Origin: Caldisericota bacterium
GTDB taxonomy: Bacteria; CG03; B21-G15
NCBI GenBank assembly: GCA_003650255.1
Contig: QMOP01000012.1
Location: forward strand, 1 to 13,398
Length of the DNA: 13,398 nt
Direction of reading: 5' to 3'
The notes beneath the pieces were generated by a model. It did not search any database. It was not told where the DNA came from and worked only from the letters and a program-made list of their open reading frames with translations. A program made the translations under genes and the position numbers. Below are positions 6,579 through 13,280 of the stretch, one piece after another. Numbering within the stretch: the first letter of the stretch is position 1; each line of letters begins with the position of its first letter.

Positions 6579-7600
6579 AACCTTTCAGACATTGTTAAAG
6601 CCATTATTGCTTTTTGAACATGAAGACGATTTTCAGCAACATCATAGATTATAGAACGTTCTCCTGATGCAACCTCATCTGTAACCTCATGACCTCTATC
6701 AATTGGCATTGGATGAATAAAGAGTGCATTTTCAGTTAATTTCATCTTTTCAGAATCACATATCCAAGAAGTCAATTTGAGTGCCTTCTCTATCTCCTCC
6801 TGCTTATGAAATTCTCCTCCTTCATAAGCATTTGGACTCATCCAGTTCCTTGAATAGACCACATGAGCACCTTTATATCCTTCTCTAACATCATGAGTTA
6901 TCTCAAACTTTGCTCCATTCTCTTCACAATTTTTCTTTACTTTTTCCATAACCTCAGGATCAAGGTCATACCCTTCTGGATAAGCAATTGTAACATCCAT
7001 TCCATATCTTGAACAGATTAAAGCTGCTTCCTGAACACTACACCAAGACCTTGCCAGAGCTCCATGTGCCCAGGTAATCAGAATTTTTTTACCTTTTAAA
7101 TCCTCTCCAAGATGTTCTTTGAGACCCATTATATCTGCCAATCCCTGACAGGGATGAAACTTATCATCAGCCATATTTATTATTGGAATTGAAGCATACT
7201 TTGCGTATTCTCTTAAAAGTTCATCTCCCTGGCCATAGTATGATATCTTATCTTCAAGAATTCTTATTCCAATCCCGCATGCATATCTTGACATAACTTT
7301 TGCTGCATCCTCTACTGTCTCTCCTGCTGTTTTTTCTGTTTTAAGTCGCATTGTCTTTGGTTCCAGAAACTGAGCATGGCCACCAAGTTCTGTTGCAGCA
7401 CATTCAAAACTCTGCCTTGTTCTCACCGAGGGGTTATAAAAGAACATGAAAAATGTTCTATTTTCAAGAAGTTTAGTATATTTTGGTGAAAACCTATCCT
7501 TTTTCATCTTTTTAGCAAGTTCTAAAATCTTATCAAGCTCTTCCTTTTTCCATTCTTGAGAACAAATCAAATCTCTTCCAAAAAGTTCTGATTTTCCCAT
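6575..7600 (-). CDS. Transcarbamylase, AOTC/YgeW-like paralogue 2 (HPMP type)
   Basis: A 341-residue carbamoyltransferase. The carbamoyl-phosphate site is present as SVRTR (58-62), with HPCQGLAD (149-156) and the C-terminal YDVAENRLHVQKAIMAL, a tail shared with N-acetylornithine-type (AOTC) and YgeW-type enzymes. The usual HCLP substrate motif is replaced by HPMPIDRGHEV (from residue 296), which resembles the HPLP of aspartate transcarbamylases. The segment WAHGALARSWCSVQ, matching the proline-rich knot loop of the upstream paralogue, has lost its prolines. This is therefore not plain ornithine carbamoyltransferase, and the amine substrate is unknown. The start at 7600 follows AAGGAGGTGAG, 60 bases after paralogue 1. 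The stop overlaps the micro membrane gene. It probably works with ArcC to release carbamoyl phosphate from a ureido compound. Confidence 0.88.
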   Translation of the reverse strand: MGKSELFGRDLICSQEWKKEELDKILELAKKMKKDRFSPKYTKLLENRTFFMFFYNPSVRTRQSFECAATELGGHAQFLEPKTMRLKTEKTAGETVEDAAKVMSRYACGIGIRILEDKISYYGQGDELLREYAKYASIPIINMADDKFHPCQGLADIMGLKEHLGEDLKGKKILITWAHGALARSWCSVQEAALICSRYGMDVTIAYPEGYDLDPEVMEKVKKNCEENGAKFEITHDVREGYKGAHVVYSRNWMSPNAYEGGEFHKQEEIEKALKLTSWICDSEKMKLTENALFIHPMPIDRGHEVTDEVASGERSIIYDVAENRLHVQKAIMALTMSERL

Positions 7601-7624
7601 CTCACCTCCTTATAGCAAATAGTT

Positions 7625-7655
7625 ACCATTCACCATTCGCCATTTACCATTCGCC
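7625..7655. repeat. Four-unit 7-bp tandem repeat between the transcarbamylase genes
   Basis: Plus strand units ACCATTC, ACCATTC, GCCATTT, ACCATTC plus a partial GCC, in phase with period 7. It fills most of the 60-base gap between the two transcarbamylase genes and ends about 14 bases before the ribosome binding site of the second. In the transcript it reads as GAATGGT-like units. It may be slipped-strand low-complexity sequence or a protein or RNA binding array. Confidence 0.75.
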
Positions 7656-7660
7656 TTTAT

Positions 7661-8737
7661 TTATAACCTTCCACCCATCAAAAGTGCCATTATTGCTTTG
7701 TGAGCATGAAGACGATTCTCTGCCTCATCTATAACAACTGAACGAGGACCATCTATTACATCATCATCAACTTCCTGTCCTCTGTCAGCAGGAAGACAGT
7801 GCATGTAAATCCCATCCTTATCCATAAGTTCAATCTGTTTCTTTGTTGTCCTCCAGTGTTTATTTTTCTCATTAACCTCCTCTGCCTTTTTCAAATCATT
7901 TTCTTTTATAATCTTTCCTTCATCATCCGTATACTTGAAACAGTAAACAGAACCCCATGCTTTTGGATATACAATATGTGCTCCTTTGAAACCCTCATCA
8001 AAATCATTTATAATTCTGAATGAACCACCACTTGACTTAGCAAACTCTTTACATTTCTTTATAACTTCTGGATCAAGTTCAAACCCTTCTGGATGTGCTA
8101 AAGTTACATTCATTCCCATCTTTGTTGCAGCAAGAACAACACTCTGTGGAACTGCTCTTGGTTTCTCAATTGAACCTGAATATGCCCAGCTCATTGTAAG
8201 ATTGAGTCCTTTAAATGTTCCAAACTTCTCCTTTATTGTAATAAGATCTGCAAGTGCCTGAGTTGGATGAAACTTATCACACTCCATATTTATCACAGGT
8301 ATCTCTGCATACTCTGCAAACTCTTTCATTGTTGAATTTGCAAAACCATATATCCAGTGTGCTGGTGGTCCGTACATTCTTATTGCAATTGCATCACCAA
8401 TTCTATTTAAAAGTCTTGCTACATCAGAAATTCTTTCTGTCTTATAAGGAACCTCATAACCTTTCCTTGCAGGTGTATATGTTTTACCTGGTTCAAGGTC
8501 AACATGAAATCCACCAAGTTGCTGAATACCTGTTGCAAATGTGCTCCTTGTTCTTAATGACTGATTGAAGAACATTGTAAAAAGAGTTTTTCCTTTTAAA
8601 ATGTGTGTCTGATCCTCACCGAGTGCATGTCTTCTTTTTAAATCAAGAGCAACATCAATTAACGTTTCCCATTCTTCTTTACTGTAATCAAGCTCTGCAT
8701 CAATCCAGTCGCGGCCTCTGAAATTGTTTGTTTTCAT
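7661..8737 (-). CDS. Transcarbamylase, AOTC/SOTC/YgeW-like paralogue 1 (HCLP type)
   Basis: A 358-residue carbamoyltransferase resembling the knotted AOTC/SOTC/YgeW clade. It has SLRTR (60-64) for carbamoyl phosphate, CDKFHPTQALADL (HPTQ at 157-160, where OTCs have HPCQ and YgeW has HPTQ), a proline-containing WAYSGSIEKPRAVP (184-197) corresponding to the knot-forming loop, HPEGFELDPEV, HIVYPKAW, MHCLPADRGQEV (HCLP at 313-316) and IDEAENRLHAHKAIMALL. Several stretches match E. coli YgeW as I remember it (MTWAYS, HPEGYDL, MHCLPAD). The substrate is unknown; the neighbouring carbamate kinase suggests catabolic use of a ureido compound. It is the first gene of the unit, with ATG at 8737 behind AGAGGAGG and a near-consensus promoter. 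Confidence 0.9.
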   Translation of the reverse strand: MKTNNFRGRDWIDAELDYSKEEWETLIDVALDLKRRHALGEDQTHILKGKTLFTMFFNQSLRTRSTFATGIQQLGGFHVDLEPGKTYTPARKGYEVPYKTERISDVARLLNRIGDAIAIRMYGPPAHWIYGFANSTMKEFAEYAEIPVINMECDKFHPTQALADLITIKEKFGTFKGLNLTMSWAYSGSIEKPRAVPQSVVLAATKMGMNVTLAHPEGFELDPEVIKKCKEFAKSSGGSFRIINDFDEGFKGAHIVYPKAWGSVYCFKYTDDEGKIIKENDLKKAEEVNEKNKHWRTTKKQIELMDKDGIYMHCLPADRGQEVDDDVIDGPRSVVIDEAENRLHAHKAIMALLMGGRL

Positions 8738-8777
8738 TTCAACCTCCTCTTAGAAAAAAATTTATTTAAAGGAAACA

Positions 8778-8806
8778 AGTATATAAAAATTTAAAATTTT
8801 TGTCAA
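8778..8806 (-). promoter_or_regulatory. Sigma70 promoter of the transcarbamylase/carbamate kinase unit
   Basis: TTGACA (8806-8801), a 17-base spacer made only of A and T, and TATACT (8783-8778). The expected start is near 8771, giving a leader of about 34 bases to the ATG at 8737. The -35 box lies 10 bases after the glnA stop. Confidence 0.85.
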
Positions 8807-8816
8807 TAAAAATTAT

Positions 8817-10151
8817 TTACAATATTGGAAGATATTTCTCTATCTCATATTTTGTAACCTGCATTCTGTAATTGTCCCATTCAATCTTTTTATTTTCAAC
8901 AAATTTATTGTAAATATGTTCACCAAGAATCTCTTTTACAAGTTCTGATTTCTCAAGTGCCTCTATTGCCTCAATTAAACTTCCTGGAAGTGTTTCTATT
9001 CCAAGTTTTTCCCTTTCTTCATCGGATATATGATAGACATCAAATTCAACTGGCTCTGGAAGTTCATATTTTTTCCTTATTCCTTCCAGTCCTGCTCCAA
9101 GCATAACTGAAAAGGCAAGATATGGATTGCAAGCAGGATCTGGAAATCTCACCTCAATCCTTGTTGCCTTCTCCTTTCCCGGTTTATACATCGGAACCCT
9201 CACAAGAGCAGATCTATTTTTCTGACCCCAAACAATATATACAGGTGCCTCATATCCTGGAACAAGCCGTTTATACGAATTTACCCATTGATTTGTTATT
9301 GCACATATCTCTCTTGAATGCTTCATAACTCCTGCTGTAAAATATTTTGCATCATCTGAAAGATGATATTTATCATCTGAAGAATAAAACGCATTTTTAT
9401 CTCCTTTAAAAAGTGACATATGAGTATGCATTCCAGAACCATTTTCTCCGAAAAGCGGCTTTGGCATAAATGTCGCATATACACCATTTTCCCATGCAAC
9501 TGCTTTTACAACAACTCTATATGTTATTACATTATCAGCCATTTCAAGAGCATCAGTATATCTTAAATCAATCTCATGTTGACTTGGAGCAACCTCATGG
9601 TGGGAATACTCAACCTTTATTCCCATCTCCTCTAAATATTGAATTGTTTTTCTTCTTAAGTCATGCCCAAGGTCAAGAGGAAGAAAATCAAAATATCCAC
9701 CTCTATCCATTATTTCAGGAAATGAATCCTTCTTAAAATAAAAGTATTCAAGTTCCGGCCCAAGATAAAAATGGTCGTATCCCATCTTTTTCATTTTTTC
9801 AAGATTCTTCTTTAAAACATATCTTGTATCTCCTTCATAAGGTGTTCCATCAGGTTTCAAAATATCACAGAACATCCTTCCAACTGCATCCTCTTTTGGT
9901 CTCCATGGAAGAATTGCAAATGTTGACGGATCCGGTTTTGCTATTAAGTCACTTTCAAAAATTCTTGCAAATCCTTCAATTGAAGAACCATCAAAACCCA
10001 TTCCATCTTTGAATGCTCTTTCAAGTTCCTCAGCAGTAATTGTAAATGATTTAAGTTTTCCAAGAATATCAACAAACCAAAGTTTAATAAATCTTACATT
10101 CTTCTCTTTTACAATCTCAAGAACATCCTCTTCATTCATCTTCTTTTTCAT
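8817..10151 (-). CDS. glnA: Glutamine synthetase type I (GSI-alpha-like)
   Basis: A 444-residue glutamine synthetase, making glutamine from glutamate, ammonia and ATP in the cytoplasm as a dodecamer. The N-terminal beta-grasp domain is followed by FDGSSIEGFARI, the metal/ATP region HHEVAPSQHEIDLRY, NGSGMHTHMSLF, the flap KRLVPGYEAPVYIVWG and EVRFPDPACNPYLAF. The C-terminal region lacks the Tyr-containing NLYDLPP stretch that is adenylylated in GSI-beta enzymes, so control is probably by feedback or at the RNA/DNA level. The ATG at 10151 has GGAGG five bases upstream, so I use it rather than the in-frame GTG at 10163, which lies inside that site. The gene has its own promoter and leader. Its place beside an ammonia-releasing carbamate kinase unit fits nitrogen recapture. 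Confidence 0.96.
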   Translation of the reverse strand: MKKKMNEEDVLEIVKEKNVRFIKLWFVDILGKLKSFTITAEELERAFKDGMGFDGSSIEGFARIFESDLIAKPDPSTFAILPWRPKEDAVGRMFCDILKPDGTPYEGDTRYVLKKNLEKMKKMGYDHFYLGPELEYFYFKKDSFPEIMDRGGYFDFLPLDLGHDLRRKTIQYLEEMGIKVEYSHHEVAPSQHEIDLRYTDALEMADNVITYRVVVKAVAWENGVYATFMPKPLFGENGSGMHTHMSLFKGDKNAFYSSDDKYHLSDDAKYFTAGVMKHSREICAITNQWVNSYKRLVPGYEAPVYIVWGQKNRSALVRVPMYKPGKEKATRIEVRFPDPACNPYLAFSVMLGAGLEGIRKKYELPEPVEFDVYHISDEEREKLGIETLPGSLIEAIEALEKSELVKEILGEHIYNKFVENKKIEWDNYRMQVTKYEIEKYLPIL

Positions 10152-10227
10152 TTTAACCTCCACTTTAACCTAACAGAAATATTTGCTGAAAGAACCCCTT
10201 TTAAGAAAAATTCTACTACTGAATAAC

Positions 10228-10248
10228 CTATGGATGTGTATTCCACAT
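10228..10248 (-). other. Candidate six-codon leader ORF before glnA
   Basis: ATG-TGG-AAT-ACA-CAT-CCA-TAG (peptide MWNTHP) in the glnA leader, preceded by a well-placed AGAAGGAGAA at 10260-10251. It overlaps a 6-bp inverted repeat. Such a strong ribosome binding site on a tiny ORF hints at translational or attenuation control, but chance cannot be excluded. Confidence 0.35.
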
Positions 10249-10249
10249 C
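10233..10249. repeat. Inverted repeat in glnA leader
   Basis: Perfect 6-bp arms GATGTG/CACATC around a 5-base loop. In the glnA leader RNA it would form a small hairpin that includes the start codon of the mini-ORF. No U-tract follows, so it is not a terminator. Confidence 0.45.
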
Positions 10250-10274
10250 TTTCTCCTTCTAAAAATTTAAAAAA

Positions 10275-10303
10275 ACTTTAATAAATGCGCTTTTTTCTGT
10301 CAA
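10275..10303 (-). promoter_or_regulatory. Promoter of glnA
   Basis: TTGACA (10303-10298), a 17-base spacer and TAAAGT (10280-10275; four of six consensus bases). The expected start is near 10268, giving a leader of about 117 bases. I see no GlnR-type TGTNA-N7-TNACA box and no recognisable glutamine riboswitch in it. Confidence 0.65.
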
Positions 10304-10330
10304 GTTTTTTCTGAAACTTTATAGTTATCC

Positions 10331-11086
10331 TTAATAAAGCACGTTTTTTATAATTAAAATAGCTGAAATTATCAATAGTAAAATTCCAAAAATCATCTTT
10401 ACTGCTTCTGATCTAAGCTTTGTAGCCATAAATCTTGACCCTATTTGACTTCCGGCGAAAACTGCCAATATACAGAGCATCCAAATTCTCCAATCAGGTT
10501 TAGCAGCAGTAAAAATATGAGAAATAAAACTTGAAGACCCGGAAAAAGTAACTATCACACTGGAAGTAGCAGCTGCTGTTTTGGGATCCAATCCTGCAAT
10601 ATAAAGCAAAGGAACAACAAAACTTCCTCCTCCTCTTCCAATTAATCCTGCAAAAAAGCCTAACATACTTCCAGCAAAAACTCCTAAAATAAATCTGCCA
10701 CTTGAAGAAATCTCTCCCCTTTTAGGCTTCCATCCACTTAACATAAGAATTGCAGCAGTGGCAGTAAAAAGAGCGAATATCAAAATTACAGGTTTAGTAG
10801 GTAAACGCACATTCACCCAGGCACCAATTGGTGCAAAGATAACCATAAACATACCAAAAGGAAGAGCTACTTTCCATTCAACCATATTCTTTCTTATATA
10901 GGTGAATGCTGCTGAAGAGGAATTTACTACATTAAGCAACATTCCCAAAGGTATCGCTTGTGTCTTAAAATCCATACCTAACCAGAATAGAATAGGAATG
11001 TAAAGTTGAGAACCTCCCATTCCTAACATAGAAAAGAGAAAAGCAATAAAAAAGAAAATTATTGGAGAAAAATAAACTATTGGCAT
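10331..11086 (-). CDS. TauE/SafE-family membrane transporter
   Basis: A 251-residue polytopic inner-membrane protein with about eight hydrophobic segments and the internal duplication typical of the family. The first half has MLGMGGSQLYIPILFWLG and IPLGMLLNVVNSSSAAF. The second has FFAGLIGRGGGSFVVPLLYI and TAAATSSVIVTFSGSSSF. TauE/SafE proteins are putative exporters of sulfite, sulfonates or other small sulfur anions, though many members are uncharacterised. The ATG at 11086 follows AAAGGAGGAA. It lies 26 bases after the FmdE-like gene with no promoter between, so the two are one unit. The pairing with a cysteine/histidine metal-binding protein may mean shared sulfur or metal chemistry, which is inference. 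Confidence 0.88.
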   Translation of the reverse strand: MPIVYFSPIIFFFIAFLFSMLGMGGSQLYIPILFWLGMDFKTQAIPLGMLLNVVNSSSAAFTYIRKNMVEWKVALPFGMFMVIFAPIGAWVNVRLPTKPVILIFALFTATAAILMLSGWKPKRGEISSSGRFILGVFAGSMLGFFAGLIGRGGGSFVVPLLYIAGLDPKTAAATSSVIVTFSGSSSFISHIFTAAKPDWRIWMLCILAVFAGSQIGSRFMATKLRSEAVKMIFGILLLIISAILIIKNVLY

Positions 11087-11112
11087 AGTAATTCCTCCTT
11101 TATCAACTTCAG

Positions 11113-11715
11113 TTATCCATCATACCCAGCACATTTGATACACAATTTTTTGCCATTCTTAATTCTTATTCCGTGAACAAAAACTATTTCCCCACACCCC
11201 TCACATTCATACCACTCAAATGCCCCTTTTTTGTTTTTAAAATCATAATCAAATACGTCGGAAATTTTAAATAAGACATCATCTGGCTGATTCATTATAT
11301 TTTCAATCAATGGATCAACTATTTCAGGTCTTATATCCTGAGGCTCAATCCCCTGAGCTCTTAATCTCACAAATTCTGACTGTAATCCTTTTTTCTGAAA
11401 CTCTGGATTTAGAGATACTCTTACTGCTTTTTTCTTCCTTACATCAATTAAAATAAGCGCATTTTTAGAGTAATTTAACTTTTCTATATTGGACTTTCCA
11501 TAAGTACAACCTGTTGCAATTTGAACTCCATCTACAAAACACATAGTAGCATGTGCATAGCCAGTTTCCACAAAACAAAAAAGTTCCTTGTTCTTTGCTC
11601 TCTCAATTCCTAATCTTTCTAATGCTACTAAACCTGCTCTCAAGCCCAAGGGCATTGCTGGACATTTATGTCCATGAAATTTTATTGCCATATCCAATAA
11701 ATTTTTATCTACCAT
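11113..11715 (-). CDS. FmdE-like protein with C-terminal zinc ribbon
   Basis: A 200-residue protein of the FmdE (formylmethanofuran dehydrogenase subunit E-like) family. The N-terminal domain carries the HGHKCP motif (14-19, PLGLRAG following) and ATGCTYGKSN (Cys70), the usual metal-binding His/Cys set. The C terminus has a zinc ribbon with Cys171/Cys174 (CEGC) and Cys192/Cys195 (CIKC). No other formylmethanofuran dehydrogenase subunits are present, and stand-alone FmdE proteins are common in bacteria with mostly unknown roles. The ATG at 11715 is preceded by AAAAAGGAGGTG. It is co-transcribed with the TauE-like gene. Possible roles are redox/metal handling or regulation; none can be shown from sequence. 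Confidence 0.88.
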   Translation of the reverse strand: MVDKNLLDMAIKFHGHKCPAMPLGLRAGLVALERLGIERAKNKELFCFVETGYAHATMCFVDGVQIATGCTYGKSNIEKLNYSKNALILIDVRKKKAVRVSLNPEFQKKGLQSEFVRLRAQGIEPQDIRPEIVDPLIENIMNQPDDVLFKISDVFDYDFKNKKGAFEWYECEGCGEIVFVHGIRIKNGKKLCIKCAGYDG

Positions 11716-11866
11716 ATTACACCTCCTTTTTATTAATTTTCCTGAAGTGTTTTAGATTACTTTACGAAGTAGAAAGAAAATATCCTTCCCCAACCATCCC
11801 ACCAGCATTGACATACATATCTTTTCTTCATTTCAAACTAAACTACATCTAATTCTGATACTCCTA

Positions 11867-11895
11867 TTTAAATCAAAATCTGTATTTGATGTCAA
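11867..11895 (-). promoter_or_regulatory. Promoter of the FmdE/TauE unit
   Basis: TTGACA (11895-11890), then TTTAAA at 17 bases (11872-11867) or TTAAAT at 18; each matches the -10 consensus in four of six positions. The -35 box abuts the repeat island. The start would be near 11860. Confidence 0.55.
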
Positions 11896-11929
11896 GCGAA
11901 GCGTCTTCTTGGGCCAAGAGAAGTGAAGC
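11894..11929. repeat. Direct repeat flanking a bulged palindrome at the FmdE/TauE promoter
   Basis: AAGCGAAGC (11894-11902) and AAGTGAAGC (11921-11929) differ at one base and start 27 bases apart. Between them lies CTTCTTGG-G-CCAA-GA-GAAG (11905-11923), an inverted repeat interrupted by two bases. The island is GC-richer than its surroundings and overlaps the -35 edge, so an activator or repressor site is possible. Confidence 0.45.
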
Positions 11930-11947
11930 ATAGTTTAAGGAAAACAG

Positions 11948-11961
11948 GGAAAATTTTTTCC
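11948..11961 (-). terminator. Weak candidate terminator hairpin after the ATPase gene
   Basis: On the minus strand GGAAAAAATTTTCC followed by CTGTTTTCC, 23 bases after the ATPase stop. The stem is short and A/T-based, and the T-run is interrupted, so termination would be poor. It is the only terminator-like structure I noticed in the window. Confidence 0.2.
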
Positions 11962-11984
11962 ATTGTGGCTTAAATATATCACAT

Positions 11985-13271
11985 TTACTGCAATAGCCAT
12001 TTCCACAGTGGCATAAATTTTATTTCCTTCTCTTTTAATGTCTCTATCCCTTCATAATCCCAGTTTATAACTAACAAATCATCACATTTTAATTCTTTAC
12101 TTGCCTTAATTAAATTTTTAATTTCTCTCTCCTTTGTGTTAAAATTCTGAATATCATAAGAAACTTGAATTAACTGCTTTATCTTATTTCCTTCTTTTAC
12201 CACAAAATCAACTTCATTATGCCTATAATCTTTCCAGTAGTAAATTTCAGAATTCCCCTTCCAATAACTTTTTCTTCGTAAAAGTTCTATGGCAACAACA
12301 TTTTCAATCATTTTCCCTATCCCTTCACTGAAACTAAAACCTATTACATTTATAAGACCTGAGTCCATACAGTAAACCTTCTTAGGAGCAATCATCTGTT
12401 CTTTGAGTTTAAACGAGAATCTCTCCAGAACAATAATCAAATAAGCCTCCTCAAGAAAGGTAAGCCAATTTCTTAAAGTATGAATATCCTTTACTCCAAA
12501 AACATTTTTCAATCTGTTTAATGAGAACTCAGATGCGGTGTTTGAAATAAGGTATTTACAAAACTGCTTAAAAGTTGCTTTCTTTTTCACTTTATATCTT
12601 CTCAATATATCTTTATCCAGGATATCCTGATAAATTCTCACCAGAATCTCCCTTCCAAAAAGGTAACCTTCTGGCAAACCTCCTGTTTTTAAATATTCTT
12701 CTAACATCCTTTTAAGAAGTCCTATCTTTTTTGTTGAATAGAAATCTTCTTTTTGAAAAGTAAAATTATTAAATTTTAAAAATTCTCTAAAACTGAAAGG
12801 AAAAAGCGTAAAATCAATGTATCTACCTGTAAGGCGTGTGGACAATTCTCCGGCAAGCATTCTTGAATTAGAACCAGTAATAATAACCTTCTTTGTTCTT
12901 CTCATTCTATTTAGAAAAAACTCAAAGCCTGCTACATTCTGAATTCCATCGAAAACCACATATTCAAATTCTCCGTAGAGCTCATAAAACGATTGTAAAA
13001 GTTTATCAAAATCATGAGTATCAAACTCTGCAAGCCTTTCGTCATCAAAATTTATATAAGGAAACAAATTCTCTTTTTTAAGAATCTGCCATGAGAGAAC
13101 CGACTTCCCACACCTTCTAATACCGAGAATTGCAAGAATATTTGGATGGGAAAGATATTTCCTAAATTCTTTAAAATCAACCTCTCTTTTTATTATTTTC
13201 TCTTTCTCTAACTTTTGCTTAATTTCCTCGCTCTGAGCAACAATAATTCTTTTTAATTCCTGTAATTTCAT
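11985..13271 (-). CDS. AAA_14/DUF4143 ATPase
   Basis: A 428-residue ATPase of the large AAA_14 + DUF4143 group common in archaea and anaerobic bacteria, with no firm function known. Walker A is GIRRCGKS (50-57), followed by INFDDERL. The Walker B region reads YVVFDGIQNV (104-113), with Gly109 where relatives have Glu (FDEIQ). The sensor-like IITGSNSRML and the LTGRYIDFTLFPFSFREFL signature follow. The DUF4143 part ends in a PD-(D/E)XK-like segment with YYWKDYRHNEVDFVV and QVSYD. The start at 13271 has only an adjacent AGG as ribosome binding site, but no better in-frame start exists. It is monocistronic with its own promoter. ATP hydrolysis may be impaired by the missing Glu; toxin-like, DNA-linked or membrane-linked roles have been guessed for the family. 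Confidence 0.88.
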   Translation of the reverse strand: MKLQELKRIIVAQSEEIKQKLEKEKIIKREVDFKEFRKYLSHPNILAILGIRRCGKSVLSWQILKKENLFPYINFDDERLAEFDTHDFDKLLQSFYELYGEFEYVVFDGIQNVAGFEFFLNRMRRTKKVIITGSNSRMLAGELSTRLTGRYIDFTLFPFSFREFLKFNNFTFQKEDFYSTKKIGLLKRMLEEYLKTGGLPEGYLFGREILVRIYQDILDKDILRRYKVKKKATFKQFCKYLISNTASEFSLNRLKNVFGVKDIHTLRNWLTFLEEAYLIIVLERFSFKLKEQMIAPKKVYCMDSGLINVIGFSFSEGIGKMIENVVAIELLRRKSYWKGNSEIYYWKDYRHNEVDFVVKEGNKIKQLIQVSYDIQNFNTKEREIKNLIKASKELKCDDLLVINWDYEGIETLKEKEIKFMPLWKWLLQ

Positions 13272-13280
13272 CCTACATTT

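Larger units (their letters stand above)
11716..11984. other. Largest intergenic region (269 bases): leader and promoter of the FmdE/TauE unit
   Basis: Holds, in minus-strand order, a possible weak hairpin after the ATPase gene, a GC-richer island with direct and inverted repeats (11894-11929), a promoter (11867-11895) and a leader of about 145 bases. The leader includes a G-rich stretch on the minus strand (complement of 11784-11804) and an open 24-codon frame (11757-11831) without a ribosome binding site. I see no known riboswitch. Confidence 0.6.

Noticed and set aside
7625..7655. CRISPR-like array
   Set aside because: Units are 7 bases in direct tandem with no spacers, so it is a simple tandem repeat.
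6575..8737. Ornithine carbamoyltransferase of the classical arginine deiminase pathway
   Set aside because: Substrate motifs and C-terminal tails match the AOTC/YgeW clade better, and there is no arcA or arcD in the window, so I did not assign argF/arcB.
8784..8800. AT palindrome in the promoter spacer before the transcarbamylase unit
   Set aside because: The symmetry is made only of A and T runs in an AT-rich intergenic stretch and carries too little information to call an operator.
10149..10163. GTG at 10163 as start of glnA
   Set aside because: It falls inside the ribosome binding site of the ATG at 10151, which has the right spacing and gives a normal N terminus.
10152..10330. glnA-type or glutamine-II riboswitch, or GlnR box
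   Set aside because: I searched the leader by eye for the conserved elements I remember and found none; only a small hairpin and mini-ORF are present.
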